Part shown: piece by piece, positions 6,105 through 13,042 of the stretch | Layout of the letters: each line of letters opens with the position of its first letter | Position numbering within the stretch: the first letter of the stretch is position 1 | Translations under genes and position numbers: made by a program | Notes under the pieces: model-generated | Databases searched by the model: none | What the model was told of the DNA's origin: nothing | The model's input: only the letters and a program-made list of their open reading frames with translations | DNA from: Stenotrophobium sp050739895 | GTDB lineage: Bacteria > Pseudomonadota > Gammaproteobacteria > Nevskiales > Nevskiaceae | Length of the DNA: 13,042 bases | Assembly: GCA_050739895.1 (NCBI GenBank) | Contig: JBOICK010000034.1 | Coordinates: 1-13,042 of the forward strand | Reading direction: 5' to 3'

Positions 6105-7058
6105 TCAATCCATGTAGAGCGAACTGACCGACTCTTCGGCGCTGATGCGGCGGATGGTTTCAGCCAGCAGGTTTCCGACCGAGACCTGGCGGATCTTGGG
6201 GCAGTTGGCGGCTGCGACTGAAAGCGGGATGGTGTCAGTCACCACCATTTCGTCGAGTTGCGACTCGGTGATGTTGGTCACTGCCGGGCCCGACAGCACC
6301 GCGTGGGTGATGTAGGCGACCACGCGCACCGCGCCGGCTTCCTTGAGCGCGCCTGCGGCCTTGCACAGGGTGCCGGCGGTATCGACCATGTCGTCGACCA
6401 TCACGCAGACCTTGCCGGAGACATCGCCGATGATGTTCATCACCTTTGACTCATTGGCCTTCGGGCGGCGTTTGTCGATGATCGCGAGGTCGGCGTCATC
6501 CAGCCGTTTGGCGATCGCGCGCGCACGCACAACGCCGCCGACATCCGGCGACACCACGATCAGGTTTTTGTAGTTCTGGCGCCAGATGTTGCCGAGCAGC
6601 ACCGGCGAACTGTAGACATTGTCCACCGGGCAGTCGAAGAAACCCTGAATCTGGTCCGAGTGCAGATCGACTGTGAGCACGCGGTCGGCGCCGGCCATCG
6701 AGACCATCTCCGCCACCACCTTGGCCGAGATCGGCACGCGCGCCGAGCGTGGTCGCCGGTCCTGACGGGCGTAGCCGAAATAAGGGATCACTGCGGTGAT
6801 GCGTGCCGCCGACGCGCGACGCAGCGCATCGAGCATCATCAGCAGTTCCATCAGGTTGTCGTTGGTCGGCGCGCAGGTCGGCTGGATCACGAACACATCG
6901 CGGCCGCGCGCGTTTTCCATGATCTCGACCTGGACTTCGCCGTCCGAGAAGCGGCCGACCAGCGCCTGGCCCAGGCCGATCCGCAGGTAGCTGGCGATGT
7001 CCTGCGCCAGTTTGGGATTGGCGTTGCCGGAAAAGAGCATCAACTTGGAGTCGGCCAT
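6105..7058 (-). CDS. prs: ribose-phosphate pyrophosphokinase (PRPP synthetase)
   Basis: This 317-residue class I enzyme transfers pyrophosphate from ATP to ribose 5-phosphate, giving PRPP for purine, pyrimidine, histidine, tryptophan and NAD synthesis. Seen motifs are GRFSDGE(36-41), the catalytic flexible-loop region YARQDRRPRS (96-105), the metal-binding DLHSDQIQGFF (131-141), SPDVGG (170-175) and the PRPP loop VMVDDMVDTAGT (219-230). The length equals the bacterial norm. The ATG at 7058 has no clear Shine-Dalgarno; a second in-frame ATG six codons later is less likely because PDSKL-like N-termini are usual. It lies downstream of ispE and tRNA-Gln on the same strand, as in Pseudomonas. No convincing hairpin terminator follows the stop, only the AT-rich island. 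Confidence 0.97.
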   Translation of the reverse strand: MADSKLMLFSGNANPKLAQDIASYLRIGLGQALVGRFSDGEVQVEIMENARGRDVFVIQPTCAPTNDNLMELLMMLDALRRASAARITAVIPYFGYARQDRRPRSARVPISAKVVAEMVSMAGADRVLTVDLHSDQIQGFFDCPVDNVYSSPVLLGNIWRQNYKNLIVVSPDVGGVVRARAIAKRLDDADLAIIDKRRPKANESKVMNIIGDVSGKVCVMVDDMVDTAGTLCKAAGALKEAGAVRVVAYITHAVLSGPAVTNITESQLDEMVVTDTIPLSVAAANCPKIRQVSVGNLLAETIRRISAEESVSSLYMD

Positions 7059-7096
7059 GGCTGCGCGGTCCCGCTGGTAAGTCGTGACTGTAACGG

Positions 7097-7112
7097 CGGC
7101 CCGGACGGGCCG
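7097..7112 (-). repeat. GC hairpin between tRNA-Gln and prs
   Basis: CGGCCCG (7097-7103) and CGGGCCG (7106-7112) form a perfect inverted repeat with a 2-nt centre, so a 6-bp stem with a 4-nt loop in RNA. There is no T-run after it on the minus strand, so it is not a standard terminator. It might separate the tRNA transcript from prs mRNA by processing or stabilise the prs leader. Confidence 0.4.
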
Positions 7113-7139
7113 GGGATTCTTGAACTGTCAACTGCAAAA

Positions 7140-7214
7140 TGGCTGGGGCGGATGGACTCGAACCACCGAATGGCGGGATCAAAACCCGCTGCCTTACCAC
7201 TTGGCGACGCCCCA
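7140..7214 (-). tRNA. tRNA-Gln (anticodon TTG)
   Basis: The minus strand gives a full 75-nt cloverleaf: acceptor TGGGGCG/CGCCCCA, D-arm GCCA/AGGC-type, anticodon stem GCGGG/CCCGC with loop TTTTGAT, T-arm GGTGG/CCATC with loop TTCGAGT, discriminator G and an encoded CCA. The anticodon is TTG (reads CAA/CAG). The weak U1-A72 pair and G73 are glutamine identity features. It lies between ispE and prs, the position also known in Pseudomonas aeruginosa. Confidence 0.95.
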
Positions 7215-7253
7215 AATTCGTGTGCTGATGCGCTCGCTCGCGAGACGCAACGC

Positions 7254-8129
7254 TCATGCGGCGCGGATTATACCCGCCAGCGGCGAGCGATTCAGCCCGC
7301 GTGCGATAAATGTTTGCCACTGCGGCGGCAGGCTTTGGCGTGCCTGCTCCGCATCAGCACGCCCGGCAAAGCGCATGAACACCGAGGCGCCGGTGCCGGA
7401 CATGGCTGCGGGACCGAACTTGCGCAGCGCTTGCAGGGCCTCGCGTACCTGCGGGTAGCGTGCACAGGTCGCCGCCTCGCAGTCGTTGTGCGCGTTACCG
7501 GCAAGAAAATCCTGCAGCGTGATGGGCAGCGTGTCGCGGCGCAGTTCGGCCGCGTTGAAAATCTCGGCGGTGCTGACCTGCACGTCTGGAGTGACCACCA
7601 GCATCCAGTCTTCGGGCAACTGACCCAGCGGCCGCAACTGTTCGCCAACGCCCTCGGCCCAGGCGGCGTGACCACGCACGAACACCGGCACGTCGGCACC
7701 CAGATGCAGGCCGATACTGGCCAGCTGGTCGGGTGCAAAACCGAGATTCCACAAATGGTTAAGCGCCACCAGCGTGGTTGCGGCATTGGACGAGCCGCCG
7801 CCGAGTCCGGCGCCGAGCGGAATGCGTTTTTCGATGCGGATGTCGGCACCCAGGTCACAGCCGCTGGCATTCTTGAGCAGGGTTGCCGCGCGGATCGACA
7901 AATCCTGAGATTCGGAAATGTCGGCGTTGCCATGGTCGCGCCGGATCAGGCCGTCGCCGCGCGGCGTGAAGTAGAGGCTGTCGCAGAAATCGACGAACTG
8001 GAACACGGTTTGCAGGTTGTGATAACCATTGGCGCGGCGCCCGGTGACATGCAGGAACAGGTTGAGCTTGGCTGGTGCCGGCCAGGCAAAAGAGTTGGCA
8101 TAGGAACTTGTGGGAATAGGTGAGTTCAT
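7254..8129 (-). CDS. ispE: 4-diphosphocytidyl-2-C-methyl-D-erythritol kinase
   Basis: This 291-residue GHMP kinase phosphorylates CDP-ME on the 2-hydroxyl, a step in the MEP isoprenoid pathway. The substrate motif PAPAKLNLFLHVTGRRANGYH contains the conserved lysine K21. The ATP loop PLGAGLGGGSSNAA spans 104-117, the catalytic aspartate is D146 in LGADVPVFV, and the third GHMP motif MSGTGASVF is at 243-251. The start ATG has little Shine-Dalgarno. It follows lolB after 36 bp, so translation may depend on the upstream gene. The order lbcA-lolB-ispE is conserved in gammaproteobacteria, and lolB-ispE neighbours often share a transcript. Confidence 0.96.
   Translation of the reverse strand: MNSPIPTSSYANSFAWPAPAKLNLFLHVTGRRANGYHNLQTVFQFVDFCDSLYFTPRGDGLIRRDHGNADISESQDLSIRAATLLKNASGCDLGADIRIEKRIPLGAGLGGGSSNAATTLVALNHLWNLGFAPDQLASIGLHLGADVPVFVRGHAAWAEGVGEQLRPLGQLPEDWMLVVTPDVQVSTAEIFNAAELRRDTLPITLQDFLAGNAHNDCEAATCARYPQVREALQALRKFGPAAMSGTGASVFMRFAGRADAEQARQSLPPQWQTFIARGLNRSPLAGIIRAA
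7267..7295 (-). promoter_or_regulatory. tRNA-Gln promoter inside the 3' end of ispE
   Basis: On the minus strand a perfect TATAAT (complement of 7267-7272) is followed by CCGCGCCGC, the same discriminator type as for rplY and tRNA-Met. The -35 at 17 nt (CTGAAT) is weak. The box overlaps the last codons of ispE (Gly-Ile-Ile-Arg), and the predicted start lies about 45 nt before the tRNA. It would drive the tRNA and possibly prs independently of the lbcA-lolB-ispE transcript. Confidence 0.6.
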
Positions 8130-8150
8130 CTTATGTAGCTTGCGTGGATA

Positions 8151-8168
8151 CGGTCGCGGTCGCGGTCA
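8151..8168. repeat. three tandem hexamers at the lolB stop
   Basis: CGGTCG, CGGTCG and CGGTCA lie in tandem in the lolB-ispE gap and include the lolB stop (8166-8168 on the minus strand). They are short and probably a slippage product in GC-rich DNA. Confidence 0.5.
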
Positions 8169-8777
8169 CGGCGGCGGCAGGCCGCTCCAGTCGTCAATGA
8201 CCACGCGAAAGTTTGCGTTGGCACTGCTGATTTGCAGTTTGCGCGGCAGGTCGTAGCCGTCGGCAGCGCGGTATTCGGTGTAGTCGAGTTGCCAGCCGTC
8301 CTGTTGCAGCGACGCCAGCGTGCCGTCGGCGTTATAGCCGATCTGCTGCACGGCGGCATCCGGCGCCGGCAGTCCCAGCACCCACCAGCGCAGGCGCGCG
8401 ATCGGCAGCGTCCAGCCGAGATTCTGCTGCAGCCATTGTTGCGGATCGGCGACCTGCGATTTGCCGTCGCCGTCGCGCACCGTGACCTGCTGCGGCGTGC
8501 CGCTGATACTGGACGCGCCCATGCCGAACGGGCCGGAAATGCGCAGACTGAAACTGCCGTCGGCGCTTTGCTGCCAGTTGACGTCGCCCTTGACGCCGAG
8601 CACTCCGCCGGCGATGCGGCCTTGTACGGTGAAGTCCTTGATCTGCTGCAGTTGCGCCCGCTGTTGCGCGCCGCGGCCGGCATTGATGCCCGGGTTTTCT
8701 GTTGCGGTCGGGCGCAGGCTTGCGCAGCCGGCAAGCAGCGCCAGGCCAAAGGCGGCCAGACAGAAACGCGGGATCAT
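8166..8777 (-). CDS. lolB: outer-membrane lipoprotein receptor LolB
   Basis: This 203-residue protein is LolB, which takes lipoproteins from the periplasmic carrier LolA and inserts them into the inner leaflet of the outer membrane. It is itself a lipoprotein: the signal peptide ends in the lipobox LAGC with C18, and +2 is alanine, consistent with outer-membrane sorting. The rest shows the LolB pattern: FTVQGRIAGGVLGVKGDVNW-type strands (49-68), FSLRISGPFGMGASSISG (76-93), WLQQNLGWTLPIARLRWWVLGLPAP (114-138) and a C-terminal LPRKLQISS...VVIDDW. The length is close to E. coli LolB (about 207). Its ATG overlaps the TGA of the upstream TPR gene (ATGA), so translational coupling is expected. Confidence 0.95.
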   Translation of the reverse strand: MIPRFCLAAFGLALLAGCASLRPTATENPGINAGRGAQQRAQLQQIKDFTVQGRIAGGVLGVKGDVNWQQSADGSFSLRISGPFGMGASSISGTPQQVTVRDGDGKSQVADPQQWLQQNLGWTLPIARLRWWVLGLPAPDAAVQQIGYNADGTLASLQQDGWQLDYTEYRAADGYDLPRKLQISSANANFRVVIDDWSGLPPP

Positions 8778-10582
8778 TTTTTGTCGAGGCGCTTGATCGT
8801 TTCAAGCAGTGCCGGCTGGTCGGGAGCCTGCTTCAGCGCCTTGTCCCATACTGCGCGCGCGTCTTGCTTGTCGCCCAACTGCCACATCACTTCACCCAGG
8901 TGCGCGGCGACTTCCGGGTCGGGAAACTTGTCATACGCCTGCTGCAACTGCTTGAGCGCCGCGGCGTCTTCGCCGAGTTGATATTGCACCCAGCCCATGC
9001 TGTCCATGATCGCGCCGTCGTCCGGGTCCAGCACCAGTGCGCGTGCAATCAGCTTGCGGGCCTCGTCGTAGCGCTTGCTGTGCTCGGTAAGCATGTAGCC
9101 GAGGGCGTTGAGCGCGCGCGCGTCATCGGCGTTGGCGGCGATGATCGTGCGCAGGTCTTTTTCGGCAAGCTCGACCTGGCCACTGCGTTCGTAGACCAGC
9201 GAACGGCCATAGAGAAGATCAGCGTCGTCCGGATACTGGTCGAGGGCTTCGTTGTATACCGCCAGTGCGCGTGCACCCTGGTTGGCGTTGGTCAGGAGGT
9301 CGCCTTCGGTGAGGTAGAAACGCTGCGCCAGCGGCGGCACTTGCGCGCGCAGGTCCTGCATGATGCCCTGCGCTTCGTCGACCCGGCCTATCTGCGCCAG
9401 GATATAGGCGCGGTGCACCGCCGCGTCGATTGCGGAATTGCCGCGGGTCACGGTCTCGTAGTAGCTCAGCGCCGCGGGGAAATTCTTGCGTGCTTCTTCG
9501 ACCAGGCCCATCTGGTAGGCGGCGTCGAGGCCGCGGCGGCCCTTGAGCAGCGGCTTGAATTGCCGCTCGGCCTCATCGAACTGCTTGTCGTTGAGCGCCA
9601 TCACGCCCAGCGCGTAGTGCGCGTCGGGGTCGTCCGGTTTCTTTTTGAGCAGCAGTTGCAGTTGCGCACGCGCCCGCTCGCTCTGACCGGATTCCAGCAG
9701 CAGCCGGGCATAGCCCATGTGCAGATCGGCCGCTTGGGTGCTGTGCCCAAGCAGTCTGGCCATCTGCTGGTCGGCGTCGTCGAAGCGATTCTGTTTGACC
9801 AGCGCACCGACCAGCAGAAAGGCATAATCCTGATTCTTCGGCTCCAGGCGCATCGCGTCGCGCGCCGCGGCTTCCGCAAGTTGCGGTTTGCCGAAGTGCA
9901 GCGCAAGCAGGCCCATCGCCTGCTGCGCATCCGCCAGTTGCGGATATTGCGCGACCAGCTTGTCCATCACCGCCAGCGCGGTGACGGCTTCGGCGTTGTT
10001 GGCCTGGCCGAGCAGATGCGCGACGTACAGCACGCCCTTGCCGGGGCCATCGGCGTTGGCGCTGGCGATGGCCTGGCATTGGGTCAGCGTGTCGGCGACC
10101 GAACCGCGTCGCAGCGCCAGCCGCGCCAGGATTTCGCGCGCGTCAATCGCCGACGGATCGATCTCCAGCCAGCGATCGGCGGCAGCTTCGGCCAGATCGG
10201 CATCATTCGCGGTCAGCGCCAATGAAGTCGTGCGGCTGGCCAGTTCGGCGTCCTTGTAATAGCTCAGCGCCCCGAGAAATTCGTGCGCCGCAGTTTCGGG
10301 GTCGTGACGGCCGGCGGCCATTTCGCCGAGCATGATCTGATACTGCGCCTGTTCACGGGCTTCGATTGCGGCCTGTTTCTTCGCCTCGATCGGAGTCAGG
10401 GTCGCGTTGGGCTCCACAAGCGCAGGAGTGGCCGGCGCGACGCTGGAGGGCGCGGGCGGATTGACCGCGCAGGCGCTCAGCAGCGTGAGCAGCAGGCCAG
10501 CGCTGGCGGTGGCGCAGACGGGGCGGGCGATGCGGAATAGGCTGGGAAGATTCACAGGATTACGGGTTTGGCAGGAGGTCAT
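8774..10582 (-). CDS. lbcA: TPR-repeat outer-membrane lipoprotein, LbcA-like
   Basis: This 602-residue protein has a lipoprotein signal ending in LSAC (C38, +2 alanine, predicted outer membrane), a Pro/Ala-rich linker to about residue 60, and then roughly a dozen helical repeats of the tetratricopeptide type to the C-terminus. Clear units include DPDAHYALGVMALNDKQFDE, DDADLLYGRSLVYERSGQVE and DDGAIMDSMGWVQYQLGEDA. The same architecture and position (between hemA and lolB) occur in P. aeruginosa PA4667, LbcA, the adaptor that brings substrates to the protease CtpA to control peptidoglycan hydrolases. I infer orthology from synteny and domain layout; no ctpA is in the window. The first ATG lacks a strong Shine-Dalgarno. 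A GTG nine codons later is an alternative start and would also leave a workable signal peptide. It overlaps lolB by 4 bp. Confidence 0.85.
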   Translation of the reverse strand: MTSCQTRNPVNLPSLFRIARPVCATASAGLLLTLLSACAVNPPAPSSVAPATPALVEPNATLTPIEAKKQAAIEAREQAQYQIMLGEMAAGRHDPETAAHEFLGALSYYKDAELASRTTSLALTANDADLAEAAADRWLEIDPSAIDAREILARLALRRGSVADTLTQCQAIASANADGPGKGVLYVAHLLGQANNAEAVTALAVMDKLVAQYPQLADAQQAMGLLALHFGKPQLAEAAARDAMRLEPKNQDYAFLLVGALVKQNRFDDADQQMARLLGHSTQAADLHMGYARLLLESGQSERARAQLQLLLKKKPDDPDAHYALGVMALNDKQFDEAERQFKPLLKGRRGLDAAYQMGLVEEARKNFPAALSYYETVTRGNSAIDAAVHRAYILAQIGRVDEAQGIMQDLRAQVPPLAQRFYLTEGDLLTNANQGARALAVYNEALDQYPDDADLLYGRSLVYERSGQVELAEKDLRTIIAANADDARALNALGYMLTEHSKRYDEARKLIARALVLDPDDGAIMDSMGWVQYQLGEDAAALKQLQQAYDKFPDPEVAAHLGEVMWQLGDKQDARAVWDKALKQAPDQPALLETIKRLDKK

Positions 10583-10683
10583 GTCGCGGTCTTTCTATCA
10601 CACCGTGGATGTGGCGGCACTTTATTTTGCAAAGCGCTACTTGCGGTGTTGCATACGCGCCCGCTGGATGGGGTAAAGGAAGT

Positions 10684-10740
10684 ATTAATGTTATATAATG
10701 CATAATAAATATAATATTAACAAATATAATAAAACAATAA
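10684..10740. promoter_or_regulatory. AT-rich divergent promoter island between lbcA and hemA
   Basis: Only 5 of 57 bases are G or C. Three perfect TATAAT hexamers occur on the plus strand (10694-10699, 10710-10715, 10725-10730), about one and a half helical turns apart. On the minus strand TTGTTT lies 17 nt before TTATAT. It is the only intergenic stretch between the divergent lbcA and hemA genes (10583-10837, 255 bp), so promoters for both should be here. None of the TATAAT boxes has a good -35 at the right spacing, so the exact start sites remain open. Confidence 0.55.
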
Positions 10741-10837
10741 TTTGCGCTGAAAGAGATACAGCGGACGAACCTTTGACAGCGCCCGACGGCATTCGGCTTG
10801 TGCGCAATGCAGCGGATGCCGGAAAATCAGCTTCTGT

Positions 10838-12097
10838 ATGGCCCTGATCACGCTCGGACTGTCCCACCACAACGCGCCGCTGGATGCGCGCGAGCGGCTG
10901 GCGTTCACCGACAGCGACCTTGCAGCGGCATTGGAGCGCCTGCGCGCGTTGCCGGGCGTGGACGAGGCGGCGATCCTGTCGACCTGCAATCGTACCGAGA
11001 TCATCACCGTGGCCGCGCCGGACGAGGAGCCGCGTCTGCTGGAGTGGTGGCGGCGTGAGCGCCAGGCGCCGGAAGGCTATATCGAAAAATTCCTCTACAT
11101 CCACCGCGACACCGGCAGCGTTGCGCACAGTTTGCGTGTCGCCTCTGGGCTGGATTCGATGGTGGTCGGCGAGCCGCAGATTCTCGGCCAGATGAAGCAG
11201 TCCTACGCCGTCGCCAGTCAGGTGCACACGCTCGGCCCGGTGCTGTCGCGACTGTTCCAGCATGCTTTCGCGGTCGCCAAGCTGGTGCGCAATCGCACGC
11301 AAGTGGGTGCGCATCCGGTGTCGATGGCCTACGCCGCGGTGCAGATGGCGCGGCGCATTTTCAGCGACCTGCAGAGCGAAACCGCGGTGCTGATCGGTGC
11401 CGGCGAGATGATCCAGTTGATCGCCCGCTATCTCAACCAGTACGGCGTTGGTCGCATCGTCGTCGCCAACCGCAGCCTCGAACGCGCCGAGAAACTCGCG
11501 CGCGAAGTGCGCGGCTACGCCATCAGCCTGAACGATCTGCCGGGTTATCTGGGCGACGCCGATCTGATCATCTCCAGCACTGCTGCGCGTGGCTACGTGG
11601 TGGAAGAGGCGGCGATGCTGCGCGCCGCCGGCAAGCGCCGCCGCCGCAAGCCGGTGTTCATGATGGACCTCGCGGTGCCGCGCGACATCGATCCGCGCAT
11701 CGCCGGCATGGAAGACGTTTATCTCTACACCGTCGATGACCTGCGCACAGTGATCGATGAGAACATGAAGCTGCGCGAGACCTCGGCGCAGCAGGCTGAA
11801 GTGCTGGTGCGCGAATATGCCGAAGAATTCACCCATTGGCTGGAGGGCCGTGACGCCGCCGTCACCATCCAGCAGATTCGCGCGCAGGCGCGCGGCTACC
11901 GCGATGAAGTGCTGGAAAAAGCCCGGCGCAGGCTGGCCGCCGGTGAATCGCCGGAAGAGGTGATGGGCTTCATCGCCGACACTCTCAGCAACAAGCTGAT
12001 GCACGCGCCCAGCCACGCCCTGCGTCATGCCAGCGCGGTCGAGCAGGCGTTGCTGCTCAACGCCTCACGCCGCCTGTTCAACTTGCCGGAAGATTAG
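10838..12097 (+). CDS. hemA: glutamyl-tRNA reductase
   Basis: This 419-residue enzyme reduces glutamyl-tRNA(Glu) to glutamate-1-semialdehyde with NADPH, the first committed step of tetrapyrrole synthesis by the C5 route. The N-terminal catalytic domain has GLSHHNAPLDARE (7-19) and the catalytic cysteine C50 in STCNRTE, followed by SLRVASGLDSMVVGEPQILGQ (98-118). The NADPH domain has VLIGAGEM (184-191) and MMDLAVPRDIDP (275-286). The C-terminal dimerisation domain completes the usual length (E. coli 418). The ATG at 10838 gives the canonical N-terminus, but no strong Shine-Dalgarno precedes it (GGAAAA lies 11 nt away), suggesting modest translation. It is followed by prfA on the same strand after 93 bp, the conserved hemA-prfA arrangement. 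Confidence 0.97.
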   Translation: MALITLGLSHHNAPLDARERLAFTDSDLAAALERLRALPGVDEAAILSTCNRTEIITVAAPDEEPRLLEWWRRERQAPEGYIEKFLYIHRDTGSVAHSLRVASGLDSMVVGEPQILGQMKQSYAVASQVHTLGPVLSRLFQHAFAVAKLVRNRTQVGAHPVSMAYAAVQMARRIFSDLQSETAVLIGAGEMIQLIARYLNQYGVGRIVVANRSLERAEKLAREVRGYAISLNDLPGYLGDADLIISSTAARGYVVEEAAMLRAAGKRRRRKPVFMMDLAVPRDIDPRIAGMEDVYLYTVDDLRTVIDENMKLRETSAQQAEVLVREYAEEFTHWLEGRDAAVTIQQIRAQARGYRDEVLEKARRRLAAGESPEEVMGFIADTLSNKLMHAPSHALRHASAVEQALLLNASRRLFNLPED

Positions 12098-12190
12098 CCT
12101 CAACCCGTTAAATCTGGCGTTGCGCGGAGTGGTTGTTATTGTTTTCCGAAATCACGTGCTTTGCCCGGAATCCCTCATCCAGAGTGAAGC

Positions 12191-13042
12191 ATGAAGTCCA
12201 GTCTCTACAGCAAACTCCAGCAGATGGTCGAACGCCGCGAAGACATTGCGGCAGAGCTGTCGTCTCAGGAGGTCATCGGCGACAGCGACAAGTTCCGGCG
12301 CATGTCGCAGGAATACGCGCAGCTCGGTCCGCTGGTAGAGGCTTTCACCACCTATGAGGCGACCCGTCGGGAGATCGAGAATCTGCAGCAGATGCAGGCC
12401 GATCCCGATCGCGAACTGCGCGAGATGGCGGATGCCGAACTGCCCGACGCGAGAGTGCGGCTGGAGAAGTTGGAGCAGCAGTTGCACGCCTATCTCGTGC
12501 CGAAGGATCCGCTGGACGGCAACAACGTCTTTCTCGAAATCCGTGCCGGCACCGGCGGCGACGAGGCGGCGATCTTCGCTGGCAACCTGCACCACATGTA
12601 CGCGCAGTACGCGCAGTCGCTGGGCTGGCAACTGGAGGTGCTGTCGCAGAGCGACGGCGAGCACGGCGGCTACAAGGAAATCATCTCGCGCATCGTCGGC
12701 TACGGCGCCTACTCACAGCTCAAGTTCGAGTCCGGCGCACACCGCGTGCAGCGCGTGCCAAAAACCGAAGCGCAGGGCCGCATCCATACTTCCGCGGCGA
12801 CGGTTGCGGTGCTACCGGAAGTTGAAGAAGCGCAAATCGAAATTAATCCGGCTGACCTCAAGGTCGACACCTATCGCTCATCCGGCGCTGGCGGACAGCA
12901 CGTCAACAAGACCGAGTCGGCGATCCGCATCACGCATCTGCCGACTGGCGTGGTGGTCGAGTGCCAGGAGGAACGCAGCCAGCACAAGAATCGCGCCAAG
13001 GCGATGGCGCTGCTCGGCTCGCGCCTGCTCGACGCCACGCGC
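12191..13042 (+). CDS. prfA: peptide chain release factor 1 (RF1), C-terminus beyond window
   Basis: The frame from the ATG at 12191 stays open for 284 codons to the window edge, about 80 % of the usual 360 residues. RF1 recognises UAA and UAG in the ribosomal A site and triggers peptide release. The N-terminal helical domain (1-100) is followed by the PCRF region LEIRAGTGGDEAAIFAG (115-131). RF1-type stop-codon recognition is shown by the PxT motif as PKT (190-192) in HRVQRVPKTE; RF2 would have SPF here. The catalytic GGQ is at 234-236 in SSGAGGQHVNKTES. GAG lies 6 nt before the start. prmC, which methylates the GGQ glutamine and often follows prfA, would lie outside. No clear terminator or promoter is seen in the 93 bp after hemA, so co-transcription is likely. 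Confidence 0.97.
   Translation, partial: MKSSLYSKLQQMVERREDIAAELSSQEVIGDSDKFRRMSQEYAQLGPLVEAFTTYEATRREIENLQQMQADPDRELREMADAELPDARVRLEKLEQQLHAYLVPKDPLDGNNVFLEIRAGTGGDEAAIFAGNLHHMYAQYAQSLGWQLEVLSQSDGEHGGYKEIISRIVGYGAYSQLKFESGAHRVQRVPKTEAQGRIHTSAATVAVLPEVEEAQIEINPADLKVDTYRSSGAGGQHVNKTESAIRITHLPTGVVVECQEERSQHKNRAKAMALLGSRLLDATR

Noticed and set aside
6660..8123. A 487-codon open frame on the plus strand opposite prs, tRNA-Gln and ispE
   Set aside because: It runs through a tRNA gene and is antisense to two strongly recognised genes. Long antisense frames are normal in GC-rich codon use, and the translation is Gln/His/Arg-rich without any known motif.
8702..10225. A 507-codon open frame on the plus strand opposite the TPR gene
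   Set aside because: It mirrors the repetitive Ala/Leu/Glu codons of the TPR protein, shows no domain or good ribosome binding site, and the opposing frame has a signal peptide, repeats and synteny.
10573..10676. Possible small plus-strand gene: AGGAGG followed by ATG at 10581 and a 31-codon frame
   Set aside because: The spacing of 2 nt between AGGAGG and ATG is too short for initiation, the motif is just the complement of codons 2-4 of the TPR gene, and the peptide has no recognisable features.
10773..10778. Perfect TTGACA 60 bp before hemA
   Set aside because: No acceptable -10 box lies 16-18 bp downstream (the bases there are GC-rich), so it is not supported as a promoter by itself.
10691..12028. 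A 445-codon open frame on the minus strand opposite hemA
   Set aside because: hemA is certain from its catalytic cysteine and length. The antisense product is His/Gln/Arg-rich shadow sequence.
12098..12190. Possible separate promoter for prfA in the hemA-prfA gap
   Set aside because: Only loose AT-rich hexamers are present, with no paired -35 and -10. The gap is short and the arrangement fits a shared transcript.
1..13042. CRISPR array, toxin-antitoxin pair or other defence module
   Set aside because: No regularly spaced repeats, and every frame of convincing coding quality belongs to a recognised core gene, the mobile remnant or the SH3-like gene.

Overview
The window is a conserved chromosomal block of a GC-rich gammaproteobacterium with a degraded mobile-element junction at its left edge. 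The gene order from right to left (prfA, hemA, then on the other strand a TPR lipoprotein gene, lolB, ispE, tRNA-Gln, prs, rplY, pth, ychF) is the one known from Pseudomonas and found in Xanthomonadales-type genomes. The base composition and the Lol, Tat and OPG components fit a Gram-negative bacterium of that broad group. I would not name a genus from this sequence.

Left edge (1-843): the last codons of an IS3-family transposase and the likely right end of that element are followed by the C-terminal catalytic part of a tyrosine recombinase. Its open frame runs into the 3' end of a tRNA-Met(CAT) gene on the minus strand. This is the layout of a decayed island integrated at a tRNA. The tRNA has its own promoter and rho-independent terminator.

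Envelope pair (844-3382, plus strand): a Tat-exported OpgD-type periplasmic glucan protein is followed after 28 bp by an exported coiled-coil protein with an SH3-like C-terminus, which I do not recognise. This second gene meets ychF tail to tail with a 5-bp gap.

Translation and PRPP block (3388-7214, minus strand): rplY (long Ctc/TL5-type L25), pth and ychF form a likely operon, with a strong hairpin between rplY and pth. Upstream lie prs and tRNA-Gln(TTG). rplY, tRNA-Gln and tRNA-Met each have a candidate promoter of the form TAnAAT followed by a nearly identical GC-rich discriminator, as expected for growth-rate or stringent control.

Envelope and isoprenoid block (7254-10582, minus strand): a TPR lipoprotein (LbcA-like by position and architecture) overlaps lolB by an ATGA junction, and ispE follows. 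An AT-rich, promoter-like intergenic island separates this operon from the divergent hemA-prfA pair (10838 to the right edge), which encodes glutamyl-tRNA reductase and peptide chain release factor 1. A second, similar AT-rich island lies between prs and rplY.

Most of the window is ordinary core genome. The points worth a second look are the tRNA/integrase junction, the shared stable-RNA promoter signature, the paired AT-rich islands, and the unrecognised SH3/coiled-coil protein next to OpgD. I see no clear new defence or mobile system.
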